A program made the position numbers and the translations under genes. Positions 20,774 to 33,526 of a stretch of DNA of 64,000 bases are shown here, one piece after another. The DNA comes from Methylopila jiangsuensis (GTDB lineage Bacteria; Pseudomonadota; Alphaproteobacteria; Rhizobiales; Methylopilaceae), in contig NZ_BSFK01000013.1 in the NCBI RefSeq assembly GCF_027922305.1, positions 105,972-169,971 on the forward strand, written 5' to 3'. Under the pieces are notes generated by a model, which saw only the letters and a list, made by a program, of their open reading frames with translations, was not told the DNA's origin and did no database searches. Each line of letters opens with the position of its first letter. The stretch's first letter is position 1.

Positions 20774-21694
20774 TCAGGCCCGGCGCAGCGCGCCGTCCTC
20801 GCCGACCGTCGCCAGCTCGGTCGCCTCCGGGTCGCGCATCAGCGCCGAAAGCAGCCCGAAGTTCGGGTCGTGGCCGGGCCGGGAGGCGAACACGCGGCCG
20901 AGCAGCGGATGACCGGCGAGCGCCAGATCGCCCACCAGATCGAGCGCCCGGTGGCGCACCGGCTCGTCGGGCATGCGCAGGCCGCCGATCGCGCCGGCGC
21001 CGTAAAGCGCCACCACGTTCTCGGGGCTCGCGCCCCTCAGCACCGGCTCGCCGAAGCGCAGGAAGACGCCGAGGATCTTGGCCGGCAGCGCCCATTTCAG
21101 GCGGCCGAAGCTGCGCGACGGCGCGAGCTCCCGCGGAAACGCGTCCGGCGTCGGGCGGCCGATCCATTTGAGCTGGCCGAAATGGGACAGGGTGATCGCC
21201 ACCTCCAGCTCGAACCGCTCGGCCGGGTCGATCCGCAGCCGGTGCGCCTTCTCCGCATAGGCGACCCGCTTGCGCACCTTCAGGTAGCGCCGCGGCGCCG
21301 CCTGCTCCGCGCGGCCCACGGCGAGGATGCGGTCGCACCAGGGCGCGGCGCTGCCGTCGAGGATCGGCACTTCCTCGCCGTCGAGCTCGATGCGGGCGTT
21401 GTCGATGGCGAGCGCCGACAGGGCCGCCAGCAGATGCTCCACCGTGCGCACCAGAGGCCCGTCGCCCACCTGCAGCGCGGTGCAGAGCGGCCGCGAGCGC
21501 CGGTTCGGCCACAGCGCCGGAACCTCCGCCGGCCCACGCTTCGTGGCGCGGACAAAGCGCACCCCGTGCCCTTCCGGCGCGGGCAAGGCTTTCAGGCGGG
21601 ACACCCGGCCGGTGTGCAGCCCGATCCCTGAGGCCTCGAACGCGCCGCCGAGCGTCGCTTCGACGCGTGGGAGGCTCAGGTCGATCACGGGCAT
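20774..21694 (-). CDS. LpxC-like UDP-3-O-acyl-GlcNAc deacetylase, divergent
   Basis: A 306-residue LpxC homologue; LpxC commits UDP-acyl-GlcNAc to lipid A synthesis by zinc-dependent deacetylation. The start at 21694 has an excellent ribosome binding site (GGAGGAGG). The zinc and catalytic motifs are kept: TVEHLLAAL (Glu and first His), VRHRALDLVGDL (second His and Asp), and RPGH. It departs from normal LpxC in two places: the Lys after the second zinc His is Arg, and the usual ARTFGF...GGSLDNA region is replaced by SRSFGRLKWALPAKILG and GASPENVVALYGAGAIGG. No cell-division genes flank it, where the main lpxC often lies. It may be a second, specialised LpxC, or an unusual sole copy. Confidence 0.8.
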   Translation of the reverse strand: MPVIDLSLPRVEATLGGAFEASGIGLHTGRVSRLKALPAPEGHGVRFVRATKRGPAEVPALWPNRRSRPLCTALQVGDGPLVRTVEHLLAALSALAIDNARIELDGEEVPILDGSAAPWCDRILAVGRAEQAAPRRYLKVRKRVAYAEKAHRLRIDPAERFELEVAITLSHFGQLKWIGRPTPDAFPRELAPSRSFGRLKWALPAKILGVFLRFGEPVLRGASPENVVALYGAGAIGGLRMPDEPVRHRALDLVGDLALAGHPLLGRVFASRPGHDPNFGLLSALMRDPEATELATVGEDGALRRA

Positions 21695-21790
21695 GCGACC
21701 TCCTCCTGCGGGAACAAAGGCGGCCGGCGGACCATTGACCCTGCGACAGGACCGGACGGACGCCGGCCGCGCCCACCATGGAGACGCCTC

Positions 21791-22360
21791 ATGAACCTTC
21801 CTTTCGCCGCCGCCGGCCTGATCGCCGCAGGCGTCCTCGCCGCGCCCGCCGCCTTCGCCGAACCCACCGCCAAGACGCTGGTGGCCCAGGAGGCCGCCAA
21901 GGCTGAAACGGCGCAGACGCCGACCGAGACCTACGAGATCGTCGGAAAGGAGGGCAAGAAGATTGGCGAAGTCGCGCTCGCCGCATCCCCCCATGGCGTG
22001 CTGATCGACATCGTGGTGGAGCGCGGTTCGCTGCCGCCGGGCAAGCGCGGCCTGCACCTGCACGAGAAGGCCGACTGTTCGGACGTGGGCGAGTACAAGA
22101 AGGCCGGCTCCCATGCGGGCCACGGCGAGGGCAAGCACGGCCTGCTCAACCCCAACGGGCCGGAGCCCGGCGACCTCCCGAACCTGATCGTGCTCTCGGA
22201 CGGCTCGGCGCAGGCGGCGCTGTTCACAGGCCTGATCAAGCTCGACCAGCTCAAGGACGCCGACGGCGGGGCGCTGATCATCCACGCCGAGAAGGACGAC
22301 CACATGTCCCAGCCCATCGGCAACGCCGGCGCCCGCATCGCCTGCGCCGCGATCAAGTGA
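21791..22360 (+). CDS. sodC: Cu,Zn superoxide dismutase, periplasmic
   Basis: Converts superoxide to oxygen and peroxide outside the cytoplasm. The 189-residue precursor has a signal peptide ending AAPAAFAEP. Metal ligands are recognisable: GLHLHEKADC (two Cu histidines and the first Cys), SHAGHGEGKHGLLNPNG (bridging and Zn histidines), LPNLIVLSDGSA (Zn Asp) and LIIHAEKDDH (last Cu His). The second cysteine of the disulfide is in ARIACAAIK. It is divergent from the lpxC-like gene and is followed by a hairpin terminator. Confidence 0.92.
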   Translation: MNLPFAAAGLIAAGVLAAPAAFAEPTAKTLVAQEAAKAETAQTPTETYEIVGKEGKKIGEVALAASPHGVLIDIVVERGSLPPGKRGLHLHEKADCSDVGEYKKAGSHAGHGEGKHGLLNPNGPEPGDLPNLIVLSDGSAQAALFTGLIKLDQLKDADGGALIIHAEKDDHMSQPIGNAGARIACAAIK

Positions 22361-22368
22361 GATGAAAC

Positions 22369-22400
22369 GAGACGGCGGCGCGAGGACGCGTCGCCGTCTC
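22369..22400 (+). terminator. stem-loop after sodC
   Basis: GAGACGGCG (22369-22377) pairs perfectly with CGCCGTCTC (22392-22400), starting 8 bases after the stop codon. T-run is absent, but the stem is strong and at the right place. Confidence 0.55.
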
Positions 22401-22493
22401 TCACGCTCGGGCGAACAGAGGCCGTTCGCCGTCGCGCCTGTGCCGCAGCGCCGCGTCCTTCGGAGCGATTTTTCAAAGCATGGTCGTATCGAT

Positions 22494-22523
22494 TTGACGA
22501 ACGTCGTCCGCTCGACCTATGTG
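22494..22523 (+). promoter_or_regulatory. candidate promoter of rnk-gdhA
   Basis: TTGACG (22494-22499) and TATGTG (22518-22523) are separated by 18 bases in an AT-richer part of the 323-base gap upstream of rnk. This would give a leader of about 195 bases. The rest of the gap shows only a short GC hairpin near 22620-22640 and nothing else recognisable. Confidence 0.4.
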
Positions 22524-22723
22524 AAGCGCTAGGTTTGCGAGTCCCTTTTCAGGAGCGCCCTTCGCGGCGGATCCCCATTGCGACGCATGGTTCCCGGCTA
22601 GTCTGTTCTGAACCATGAACGCGCGCTTCCGCGCGGCGACCTGCTTTCAAAGCTGATTCATTTCATTTTGCGCTGCGCCGGGGCGTCGGCCACGAGTCCG
22701 ATCGCCTCCAGGAGCCCACTGAC

Positions 22724-24498
<1,775 letters not shown>

Positions 24499-24500
24499 AG

Positions 24501-24535
24501 GAGAGGCGGGGCCGGCCATCCGGCTCCCGCCTCTC
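24501..24535 (+). terminator. gdhA terminator
   Basis: GAGAGGCGGG (24501-24510) pairs with CCCGCCTCTC (24526-24535), and an inner CCGG/CCGG extends the stem past a small bulge. It begins just after the gdhA stop. Confidence 0.7.
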
Positions 24536-24545
24536 AGGTCTTGGG

Positions 24546-24578
24546 AAACAAAGGGGCGCGGCGTCGGCCGCGCCCCTT
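24546..24578 (-). terminator. lactate permease gene terminator
   Basis: A perfect 12-base stem, AAGGGGCGCGGC (24551-24562) with GCCGCGCCCCTT (24567-24578), 4-base loop. On the minus strand it is followed by a TTTGTTT tract, making a good intrinsic terminator for the permease gene. Confidence 0.8.
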
Positions 24579-24588
24579 CGCGCAGGGG

Positions 24589-26253
<1,665 letters not shown>

Positions 26254-26415
26254 ATCGCTTGCATCCTCCCGACGCCGGCTCTGAGGCGGCCGGCTGTTGC
26301 ACGGATGATCCGATGATGACCTCACGCCGCCGAGAGGTACAAGGAGGGGGCGGAAAGATATCACACGCGGCGCGCTTCTTGCGGGGGCGCGTCCGGCTGT
26401 TACATTCGTCGGGTC

Positions 26416-27522
26416 ATGGACATCGCGGAACGCCCGGCCACCTCTCGCGCGCTTGCTCCGGCCGACGGCGCCGAAGAGCGCGCCGTCGCGCCCGCTGAGG
26501 CGCCGCGCCCGGCTCCTCCGGTCTACGCCGCGCTCGATCTCGGCACCAACAACTGCCGCCTGCTGGTGGCCCGGCCCGACCGGGACGGCGGCTTCCGGGT
26601 GGTGGATTCGTTTTCCCGCATCGTGCGCCTCGGCGAGGGGCTGGCCCACACCGGGCGGCTCGGCGAAGGCGCCATCACGCGCGCGGTCTCCGCGCTCGCG
26701 GTGTGCCGGGACAAGATGGCGGCGCGGGGCGTCACCCGCGCCCGGCTGATCGCCACCGAGGCCTGCCGGCAGGCGGAGAACGGCGGCGACTTCCTCGCCC
26801 GCGTGCGGGACGAGACCGGGCTCGATCTCGAGGTCATCGACCGCGCCACCGAGGCGCGGCTCGCGGCCGCCGGCTGCGCCTCGCTGGCGGACCCCTCCGC
26901 CGGCGGCGTCATCCTGTTCGACATCGGCGGCGGGTCGTCCGAGGTGGTGTGGCTGGAGCGCAAGGGCGGCGGCGGTCCCGGCGCGCTCGCCATGCGGGCC
27001 TGGGTGTCGCTCCCCGTGGGCGTGGTGACGCTGGCGGAGCGCTATGGCGGGCGCAAGGTCACCACCCAGTCGTTCGAGGACATGGTGCGGGAGGTGGAGG
27101 CGATGCTGGAGGCGTTCCCCGAGCGGGAGACGCTGGCGGCCTCGCTGTCGGACGTGCACCTGCTCGGCACCTCGGGCACCGTCACCACCATCGCGGGCGT
27201 GCATCTCGGCCTGCCGCGCTACGAGCGCCGGCTGGTGGACGGGCAGTGGATGGCCACCACCGACGTCACCCGCGTGGTGGAGTCGCTGAAGGAAATGTCC
27301 TACGACCAGCGCTGCCAGAACCCGTGCATCGGGCCGGACCGCGCGGATCTCGTGCTGGCCGGCTGCGCTGTTCTGGAGGCCATCCGGCGCGCCTTCCCCG
27401 TGGCGCGGCTCAGGGTCGCGGATCGGGGACTGCGCGAGGGCATTCTGGTGGAGATGATGCGCGAAGACGGCGCCTGGCGGCGGGGCCGCGGCTCCCGCCG
27501 GCGCGGGGGGCGGCGCTCGTGA
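26416..27522 (+). CDS. ppx: Ppx/GppA family exopolyphosphatase
   Basis: A 368-residue cytoplasmic phosphatase of the sugar kinase/Hsp70/actin fold that acts on polyphosphate or pppGpp. The two phosphate loops are [17 protein letters not shown] (about residue 39) and [14 protein letters not shown] (about residue 171); the general base is expected in [12 protein letters not shown]. It has an Ala/Pro-rich N-terminal extension and a basic tail ([14 protein letters not shown]), and lacks the HD-like C-terminal domain of long Ppx. The stop overlaps the GTG of rlmE, a pairing common in alphaproteobacteria. Confidence 0.88.
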   Translation: MDIAERPATSRALAPADGAEERAVAPAEAPRPAPPVYAALDLGTNNCRLLVARPDRDGGFRVVDSFSRIVRLGEGLAHTGRLGEGAITRAVSALAVCRDKMAARGVTRARLIATEACRQAENGGDFLARVRDETGLDLEVIDRATEARLAAAGCASLADPSAGGVILFDIGGGSSEVVWLERKGGGGPGALAMRAWVSLPVGVVTLAERYGGRKVTTQSFEDMVREVEAMLEAFPERETLAASLSDVHLLGTSGTVTTIAGVHLGLPRYERRLVDGQWMATTDVTRVVESLKEMSYDQRCQNPCIGPDRADLVLAGCAVLEAIRRAFPVARLRVADRGLREGILVEMMREDGAWRRGRGSRRRGGRRS

Positions 27523-28295
27523 GCGCAGGCGGCGGCGGGTCCAAGGGGCCCGGCAAAGGCGGCGGGGGAGGGGCAAAGGGCTCGTCCGGCCGCGGCGCCC
27601 GCAGTCTGGGCGTGCGGGTGCACACCGCGCGCAAGCGCAGCCACGCCTCGACCCTGTGGCTGGAGCGCCAGCTCAACGATCCTTACGTGCAGGCCGCCAA
27701 GCGCGAGGGCTACCGCTCCCGCGCGGCGTTCAAGCTGATCGAGATCGACGACCGCCACCGGCTGTTGAAGCCGGGACAGAAGGTGGTGGATCTGGGCGCC
27801 GCCCCCGGCGGCTGGAGCCAGATCGCCGCCAGGAAGATCGGCGCAGAGGACGGCCGCGGACGCATCGTCGCCATCGACCTCCTGGAGATGGAGCCGGTCC
27901 CCGGCGTCGACTTCATGGTGCTGGACTTCCTCGCCGACGAGGCGCCGGACCTGCTGAAGGCCAAGCTCGGCGGCAAAGCCGATCTGGTGCTGTCCGACAT
28001 GGCGGCCAACACCATCGGCCACCACAAGACGGATCATCTGCGCATCATCGCGCTGGTGGAGGCGGCGGCGCTGTTCGCGGCGGAGGTGCTGGCGCCGGGC
28101 GGGGCGTTCCTCGCCAAGGTGTTCCAGGGCGGCACCGAGGGCGAGCTGCTGACGCAGCTCAAGCGCGACTTCGCCAAGGTGATCCACGTCAAGCCGCCGG
28201 CGAGCCGCAAGGATTCGTCGGAGCTCTACGTGCTGGCGACCGGCTTCCGCGGCGAGACCCGCCGGGAGACCGAAGCCGGGCCGGACGAGGACTGA
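27519..28295 (+). CDS. rlmE: 23S rRNA (uridine-2'-O-)-methyltransferase RlmE
   Basis: Methylates the 2'-O of U2552 in 23S rRNA, a late step of large-subunit assembly. The GTG at 27519 overlaps the ppx stop and gives 258 residues. After a glycine/lysine-rich N-terminal tail of about 35 residues come the catalytic Lys in [12 protein letters not shown], the SAM motif [14 protein letters not shown], the Asp in [18 protein letters not shown], the Lys in FLAKVFQGG and the Glu in [11 protein letters not shown]. This is the complete K-D-K-E set. Confidence 0.93.
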   Translation: MSAGGGGSKGPGKGGGGGAKGSSGRGARSLGVRVHTARKRSHASTLWLERQLNDPYVQAAKREGYRSRAAFKLIEIDDRHRLLKPGQKVVDLGAAPGGWSQIAARKIGAEDGRGRIVAIDLLEMEPVPGVDFMVLDFLADEAPDLLKAKLGGKADLVLSDMAANTIGHHKTDHLRIIALVEAAALFAAEVLAPGGAFLAKVFQGGTEGELLTQLKRDFAKVIHVKPPASRKDSSELYVLATGFRGETRRETEAGPDED

Positions 28296-28612
28296 CGGGC
28301 GGCGCCCGGGGCCTGTCCGGCGTCGCGGGGACGCAAGGCTTGAGTTTCCGTCCTGCCCGCGCCTTCGCGCGGGCATCCATGACTTCCCTTCAACGCAAAC
28401 GTCGAAGTTCAAGTCGTGGACGCCCGAGACAAGCTCGGGCATGACGGTTGAGGCGGTCTTCACGCTGACGCTTCAAGCCTGCTCAGTAACGGCTTGGGCG
28501 CGTCGCCCTCCACGTCATGCCCGCGCCTTCGCGCGGGTATCCATGACGTTCGGCGCGCCAGACGTTTTCGCACTCGAAACGCAGATGTCCGAGACCCGGT
28601 TGAGCGGGGCGG
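28296..28612. repeat. intergenic region with two copies of a compound palindromic repeat
   Basis: Between rlmE and the convergent TPR gene. The first copy spans about 28348-28447: a left palindrome (CCCGCGCCTTCGCGCGGG core), a middle with complementary GTCGTGGA-type arms, and a right palindrome (GCCCGAGACAAGCTCGGGC). A left-half-only copy lies at 28512-28547. Related copies are at 42424, 45124, 60874 and 62993. No gene is seen in this stretch. Confidence 0.8.
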
Positions 28613-29473
28613 TCAGCCTTCGCTGTAGACCGCGCCGGGCTTGCCGCCGACCCGCTTGAACCCGTCGCTGGCGCGGGGGTCGTTGCGGTTGATCTGCATG
28701 GCCTGGGCGAAGGAAGCGCGGGCCTTCATCAGGTCGTTCTTGCGCTCGAACACGAGGCCGCGGCCGATCCAGGCGTCGATGTATTTCGGGTTCAGCGTGC
28801 GGGCGGTGTCGAAGTCGTCCAGCGCCGCTTCCGGATCGTTCTGGGCGAGATAGCTCATGCCCCGGCCCACATAGGGCTCCGGCGCGGTGACGGCGATCGC
28901 GGTCGACTTGGTGAAGTCGTCGATGGCCTCGTCATGCCGCCCCTGCGCCTGATGGATCAGGCCGCGGTTGTGCCAGGCCTGCGCGTTGTTGCGGTCGAGC
29001 TGGATGGCGCGGTCGAAGTCGGCGAGCGCCAGATCCACCTGACCGGAGCCGCGGTAGAGGTTGCCGCGGCCCACGAAGGCCTGACTGTAGGACGGGTCGA
29101 CCTCGATGGCGCGGTTGTAGTCCGCCAGCGCCTCGCCGGTGCGGTTCATGGAGCGGTAGGCGAGCGCCCGGTTGGCGTAGGCCTTGGCCATGCCGGCGTT
29201 GATGCGGACCGCCTGGCTGAAGTCGCCCACCGCCTTGTCGTACTGGCCGAGGCGGGCGTAGGCCGAGCCGCGCATGTTCCACGCCTCGGCGTCGCCCGGA
29301 TTGGCCTCGACCACCTGGGTCAGCGAGCCGAGGTCGGTCTGGCGCGCGGCGTAGGCCTCGGGCTCCAGCGAGGCGGCGGACGGGTTGACCGACTCGCAGC
29401 CGGCGAGCGCCAGCGCGACCACCGCCGCGAGCGCTCCGAGCGAGACGCGAGTCTGCACAACCGATTTCCGCAT
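28613..29473 (-). CDS. TPR-repeat lipoprotein
   Basis: A 286-residue protein. Start at 29473 gives a lipoprotein signal peptide, MRKSVVQTRVSLGALAA then VVALALAGCES, with the lipobox cysteine near residue 26. About six tetratricopeptide repeats follow from residue 60 (AEAWNMRGSAYARLGQYDKA, AKAYANRALAYRSMNRTGEA, AQAWHNRGLIHQAQGRHDEA and so on), forming a helical solenoid for protein binding, presumably anchored to a membrane on the periplasmic side. The partner is unknown. It lies downstream of rpsU on the same strand, separated by a good terminator. Confidence 0.82.
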   Translation of the reverse strand: MRKSVVQTRVSLGALAAVVALALAGCESVNPSAASLEPEAYAARQTDLGSLTQVVEANPGDAEAWNMRGSAYARLGQYDKAVGDFSQAVRINAGMAKAYANRALAYRSMNRTGEALADYNRAIEVDPSYSQAFVGRGNLYRGSGQVDLALADFDRAIQLDRNNAQAWHNRGLIHQAQGRHDEAIDDFTKSTAIAVTAPEPYVGRGMSYLAQNDPEAALDDFDTARTLNPKYIDAWIGRGLVFERKNDLMKARASFAQAMQINRNDPRASDGFKRVGGKPGAVYSEG

Positions 29474-29592
29474 GGGTCCCACCATCCTGCCGCCGCCAGC
29501 CGAAAGGTTGTCAGACACAGGCGGATTGCGGCGAGATTGCGGTGAGGGCGCCGTGGGAACGGCTTGAAGCCGTCCGCCGCGCCCCGACACGC

Positions 29593-29623
29593 AAAAACGC
29601 CCGCCGGTGTGTCCCTGCGGGCG
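29593..29623 (-). terminator. rpsU terminator
   Basis: On the minus strand CGCCCGC (29623-29617) pairs with GCGGGCG (29604-29598) and is followed directly by TTTTTG, a standard intrinsic terminator about 70 bases after the rpsU stop. Confidence 0.8.
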
Positions 29624-29690
29624 CCTCGCATCAGCCTGCGCTCGCGGCGCGCTCGGCGCGCCGCGAAGGAAACGTCGCCTTAGCGGCGAA

Positions 29691-29912
29691 TCACTTCTTC
29701 TTCATGGGCAGCAGGCCCTCGCGCTGAGCGCGCTTGCGGGCCAGCTTGCGGGCGCGGCGGACGGCCTCGGCCTTCTCGCGCGCCTTCTTCTCGGACGGCT
29801 TCTCGTAATGCCCCCGGAGCTTCATTTCGCGGAAGATGCCTTCGCGCTGCATCTTCTTCTTGAGAGCCTTGAGGGCCTGGTCGACATTGTTGTCGCGAAC
29901 GAGAACCTGCAC
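29691..29912 (-). CDS. rpsU: 30S ribosomal protein S21
   Basis: Small basic ribosomal protein of 73 residues: starting at the GTG at 29912 it reads [20 protein letters not shown], the family's normal N-terminus, followed by [21 protein letters not shown] and a Lys/Arg-rich tail ending PMKKK. An in-frame ATG at 29957 would add 15 residues unlike the family; CGAGGCG lies just ahead of the GTG. It is a single-gene unit with its own terminator. Confidence 0.93.
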   Translation of the reverse strand: MQVLVRDNNVDQALKALKKKMQREGIFREMKLRGHYEKPSEKKAREKAEAVRRARKLARKRAQREGLLPMKKK

Positions 29913-30093
29913 GTGAACGCCTCGATTTGCGTTTGTCTCTGGGCGGACCGTCGCCATCAGGCGGCGGCTGAAAAATAAAAAAGGTGGTCGCCCGCTGGAC
30001 TGCGCGCGCCGCCATCGTGGCGCAGCGTTTACCAGAGCGCGCGGCCCTTGTCCACGGGCGGCCGGCGGATAAGGCCTGCGCCGACCGTGGGGA

Positions 30094-31176
30094 TCAGCGC
30101 ACGCGGGTGACGTGGCCCATCTTGCGGCCCGGCTTGGGCTCGCCCTTGCCGTAGAGGTGGACGGCGGCGCCGGGCTCCGCCAGCAGCTCGCGCCAGCGGT
30201 TCGCCTCGGCGCCCAGCAGGTTGGTCATCTCCACCTGGCCGCGGGTCCGGGTGGAGCCCAGGGGCCAGCCGGCGATGGCGCGCACATGCTGCTCGAACTG
30301 GCTCGTCTCCGCGCCCTCGATGGTCCAGTGGCCGGAGTTGTGCACCCGCGGCGCGATCTCGTTGACCACCACCTTCTCGCCGGTGGGGCCGGCGACCAGG
30401 AACATTTCCACCGCAAACACGCCCACATACTGGAAGGCGTCGGCGATCTTGCGGGCGATGGCCACCGCCGAGGCGGCCGTCTCCGGCCTGATGGCGGCGG
30501 GAACGTGGGACGAGCGCAGGATGTGATTCTCGTGGCGATTCTCCACCACGTCATAGGCCGCGAAGGCGCCGTCGCGGCCGCGGGCGGCCACCACCGACAC
30601 CTCGGCCCGGAACGGCACGAAGGCTTCGAGAATCGCGGGCTGGCCGTTCATCATGGCGAGCGCCTGATCGAGCCCGAGCCCTTCGCGCACCAGAACCTGC
30701 CCCTTGCCGTCGTAGCCGAAGCGGCGGGTCTTCAGCACCGAGGGGCGGCCGATGGCGCCCACGGCCGCCGCCATGCTGGCGCGATCGTCCACCGGGGCGA
30801 AGGCCGGCGTCGGCAGGCCAAGGTCGCGCACGAACGCCTTTTCGGTCAGCCGGTCCTGCGTCACCGACAGCGCGCGCGCGTCCGGGAACAGCGGGCGATG
30901 GGCGGAGATCAGCCGGGCGGTCGCGGCCGGCACGTTCTCGAACTCGTAGGTCACCACGTCCACCTGCTCGGCGAACAGCGCCAGCGCCGCTTCGTCGTCA
31001 TAGGCCGCGAGGGTGCGTTCCGCCGCCACGTCGAAGGCGGGGCTGTCGGCGTCCGGCGCGTAGACATGGGCGCGCAGGCCGAGCGGCGCCGCGGCGAGGG
31101 CGATCATGCGGCCGAGCTGGCCGCCGCCGAGAATGCCGATGGTGGCGCCGGGGGCGAGGGGCGTCGTCATCGTCAC
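30094..31176 (-). CDS. purK: N5-carboxyaminoimidazole ribonucleotide synthase PurK
   Basis: ATP-dependent carboxylation of AIR to N5-CAIR in purine synthesis. The 360-residue protein is an ATP-grasp enzyme: [22 protein letters not shown] at the N-terminus, [17 protein letters not shown] in the nucleotide-binding part, and [20 protein letters not shown] near the active site. The start is GTG at 31176 overlapping the purE stop with AGGAG close upstream, or ATG at 31170. Transcribed as purE-purK. Confidence 0.94.
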   Translation of the reverse strand: MTMTTPLAPGATIGILGGGQLGRMIALAAAPLGLRAHVYAPDADSPAFDVAAERTLAAYDDEAALALFAEQVDVVTYEFENVPAATARLISAHRPLFPDARALSVTQDRLTEKAFVRDLGLPTPAFAPVDDRASMAAAVGAIGRPSVLKTRRFGYDGKGQVLVREGLGLDQALAMMNGQPAILEAFVPFRAEVSVVAARGRDGAFAAYDVVENRHENHILRSSHVPAAIRPETAASAVAIARKIADAFQYVGVFAVEMFLVAGPTGEKVVVNEIAPRVHNSGHWTIEGAETSQFEQHVRAIAGWPLGSTRTRGQVEMTNLLGAEANRWRELLAEPGAAVHLYGKGEPKPGRKMGHVTRVR

Positions 31177-31682
31177 AGGTCTCCTGAAGGGGCCTCGGCC
31201 ACGGAATCGGTCTGGGCCGCGCGCCAGGCGTCGAGCCGTTCGGCGAGCGCCGGGTCGTTCAGCGCCAGGACCGAGGCCGCGAGCAGGGCCGCGTTCACCG
31301 CCCCGGCGCGGCCGATGGCGAGCGTGCCCACCGGCACGCCGGCCGGCATCTGCACGATGGACAGCAGGCTGTCGAGCCCGGACAGGGCGTGGGACTGCAC
31401 CGGCACGCCGAACACCGGCAGCGGCGTCATGGCGGCCACCATGCCCGGCAGGTGGGCGGCGCCGCCGGCGCCGGCGATCACCACCTTGAAGCCGTCGTCC
31501 CGCGCCGCCTTGGCGAAGGCGACCAGCCGGTCCGGAGTGCGGTGGGCCGAGACGATGCGCGCCTCATGGGCGACGCCGAGCCTGGTCAGCGTCTCTGCGG
31601 CGTGCGTCATGGTGCTCCAGTCCGACTGGCTGCCCATGACGATGGCGACGGGCGCCGGCTCGGCGCGGCGTTCCGCGACCAT
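31173..31682 (-). CDS. purE: N5-carboxyaminoimidazole ribonucleotide mutase PurE
   Basis: Converts N5-CAIR to CAIR, the step after PurK. The 169-residue protein starts at 31682 behind GGAGA and has the class I PurE motifs [24 protein letters not shown] and [27 protein letters not shown] (in two parts). It overlaps purK by 4 bases. Confidence 0.94.
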   Translation of the reverse strand: MVAERRAEPAPVAIVMGSQSDWSTMTHAAETLTRLGVAHEARIVSAHRTPDRLVAFAKAARDDGFKVVIAGAGGAAHLPGMVAAMTPLPVFGVPVQSHALSGLDSLLSIVQMPAGVPVGTLAIGRAGAVNAALLAASVLALNDPALAERLDAWRAAQTDSVAEAPSGDL

Positions 31683-31796
31683 CGTGTCTCCTGCGTCAAG
31701 CGGGGGTTGAAAAAGAGGCCGAACGATAGGCGCCGGGGCCCGCCGGCGCAAGCCGATGCGCACTGCATCCTCGGTCGCATGCGCCGAGGCGCGCCG

Positions 31797-32672
31797 TCAG
31801 AACCGCAGCGCGCGCATCCGCCCGAGACGGGCGCCGTCCGGCGAGGCGTCCCGGATCACCGCCAGATCGTGCTTGCCGGAGCCAAGCTCCGCCGCGCCGT
31901 CCGCGTCGAGCGGCGTGAGGTTGCGGCGGCGGATGCGGAAGATCTCGCCATAGCGTCCGAGCTCCGCCAGCCAGTCCTCCAGCGTCCCGCCCGTGCGGGC
32001 GATCACGCGCGCGTTGCACTCCACGATCAGCAGGGAGAGCTCGGCGCCGACGATGGTGGCTTCCGCGCCCCGCAGGGCGGCGAGCTCCGCGCCCTCCACG
32101 TCGAGCTTCATCAGCACGCGCTCCGCGCCGGCGGCGCCCGCGGCGCCGACCACGTCGTCGATGGTCCGGACGGGCAGGCGGAGCGTGCGGTGGCGCTGGC
32201 GCCCCGCGCCCTTGTAGCCGGCGTCGGGGCTGCGGAAGAAGGCGGAGGAGGTGCCGGACCATTTCAGGTCCACATGAAAATCCACATCGCCCGGCTCCTC
32301 GCCGGCGAAGCAGCTCACGATCGTGATGCGGTCGCCGCTCGCGTGAGTCGCGACGCTGGCCTCAAGCGCCCGGACGAGGTCGGGATTGGCTTCGATCAGG
32401 ATGAGGCGCTGGTCCGGGGCGTAAGGCGCGGGCAGCGATATCTCGCCGTAGTTGGCGCCCACGTCGAGGCTGAGCGCCGGGGTCAGGGTCGCCTGCGCCC
32501 GTCGCCACAGCCGCGCCGTCGGGTCCGTGACGCGGCCCTCCGCAATCCGGGCCTTCAGCCGGAGGCCTCGGTTGTCGGACGAAAGCACATGCAGCGTCAC
32601 TGTATCGTTCAGCCGTCCGGTCGCGAGGATCCTCGCGCCGAAGCGCTCGCGCAGCCTCGCGAACCAGTTCAC
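31797..32672 (-). CDS. FkbM-family methyltransferase
   Basis: A 291-residue protein starting at GTG 32672 behind a GAGGGGG box. The SAM-binding motif ALSLDVGANYGEISL and the motif II-like LILIEANPDLVRALE, plus MKLDVEGAELAALRGAE, identify the FkbM family of O-methyltransferases that act on sugars and other small or polymeric carbohydrates. No glycan cluster surrounds it, so the substrate is unknown. The tail is basic. Confidence 0.8.
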   Translation of the reverse strand: MNWFARLRERFGARILATGRLNDTVTLHVLSSDNRGLRLKARIAEGRVTDPTARLWRRAQATLTPALSLDVGANYGEISLPAPYAPDQRLILIEANPDLVRALEASVATHASGDRITIVSCFAGEEPGDVDFHVDLKWSGTSSAFFRSPDAGYKGAGRQRHRTLRLPVRTIDDVVGAAGAAGAERVLMKLDVEGAELAALRGAEATIVGAELSLLIVECNARVIARTGGTLEDWLAELGRYGEIFRIRRRNLTPLDADGAAELGSGKHDLAVIRDASPDGARLGRMRALRF

Positions 32673-32750
32673 GGACGCCCCCTCAAGCCCCCCGTCGTCG
32701 CCGCAGTGTAGGCGTCGGCGCAAGAGCGCGTAAATGGCGGCGTTCTTCGG

Positions 32751-32975
32751 TCAGGCGATGATGTCGGGGGTGAGCTGGTCTTCCAGGTAGGACATGCGGT
32801 CCTTGAGGCCGAGCTTGCGTTTCTTCAGCCGCTGGATCTGCAGCCGGTCGCCGGCGCCCACCCGCTCCAGCGCTTCGATCGCGGTGTCGAGGTCGCGGTG
32901 CTCTTCCTTCAGCCGGGCGAGTTCTTCCTGCGCCTCCCGTTCGTCGGTTCGCGCGTCATTGTCCTGTATCGCCAT
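32751..32975 (-). CDS. small coiled-coil protein, YdcH/DUF465 family
   Basis: A 74-residue charged helical protein: REAQEELARLKEEHRDLDTA then a loop and IQRLKKRKLGLKDRMSYLED. This is the DUF465 pattern of two helices with a basic LKKRKLxLKD motif. The function of the family is not established. A second member, divergently transcribed, starts 184 bases away. Confidence 0.8.
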   Translation of the reverse strand: MAIQDNDARTDEREAQEELARLKEEHRDLDTAIEALERVGAGDRLQIQRLKKRKLGLKDRMSYLEDQLTPDIIA

Positions 32976-33158
32976 GCCCGCCCGTCCAACGCCACCCGTA
33001 GCTCAAAGCGCGGGGAGTATCGCCGCCGCCCGCCGCGCGGGCAAGGGGCGGCCCGACTCGCGCCACTGTGATCCAAAAATGACGCTCAAGACCATTCGAC
33101 AGGGCGTGCGTCTCGTGACATGCTCATGACGTCAAGAACGAACGAGGAGACGTGCATC

Positions 33159-33341
33159 ATGTCCATCGAGTCGCATCTTGTGGAGCTGGAGAAGAAGCAT
33201 AAAGCGATCGAGCGTGAGATCGAGCTGGAGCTCGCGCACGCCAACACCGACGATGTCAAGCTGACGTCGCTCAAGCGCAAGAAATTGCAAATCAAGGATG
33301 AGATCGTGCGCCTGGCCAAGCCCGGCCACACCGTGCACTGA
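33159..33341 (+). CDS. small coiled-coil protein, YdcH/DUF465 family
   Basis: The start at 33159 gives 60 residues, MSIESHLVELEKKHKAIERE to the end AKPGHTVH, with GAGGAG upstream; earlier ATGs are less likely. The motif LKRKKLQIKDEIVRL marks DUF465. It is paired head to head with another member at 32751-32975, and has its own terminator. The role is unknown. Confidence 0.82.
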   Translation: MSIESHLVELEKKHKAIEREIELELAHANTDDVKLTSLKRKKLQIKDEIVRLAKPGHTVH

Positions 33342-33375
33342 TCGGACGACCGATCCTCTTTGAGGGCGATCTTGC

Positions 33376-33410
33376 GCCGTCGGCCTTCAAGGTCGGCGGC
33401 GTTCTATTTT
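33376..33410 (+). terminator. terminator after the DUF465 gene
   Basis: GCCGTCGGCC (33376-33385) pairs with GGTCGGCGGC (33391-33400), eight of ten positions Watson-Crick, around a TTCAA loop, followed by GTTCTATTTT. Confidence 0.75.
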
Positions 33411-33457
33411 GAATGTGTCTTTTTGATCTCGACGCCTGCGAAAGCGCGGTCCCGCGC

Positions 33458-33486
33458 TTGCCTGGACGGCGTCATCCGTTTAATTA
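33458..33486 (+). promoter_or_regulatory. candidate promoter of the ABC exporter leader
   Basis: TTGCCT (33458-33463) and TAATTA (33481-33486) are 17 bases apart. Transcription from here would give a leader of about 235 bases before the exporter gene, containing a short ORF and a hairpin. Confidence 0.45.
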
Positions 33487-33526
33487 CGTATCTCCCGGCT
33501 CACCCCAAAGACATGGAGGGACACGC

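Noticed and set aside
28296..28612. CRISPR-like array from the repeats
   Set aside because: The repeats are palindromic, few and not regularly spaced with unique spacers.
29913..29957. Longer S21 starting at 29957
   Set aside because: S21 proteins begin MQVLVRDNN, which is encoded from the GTG at 29912.
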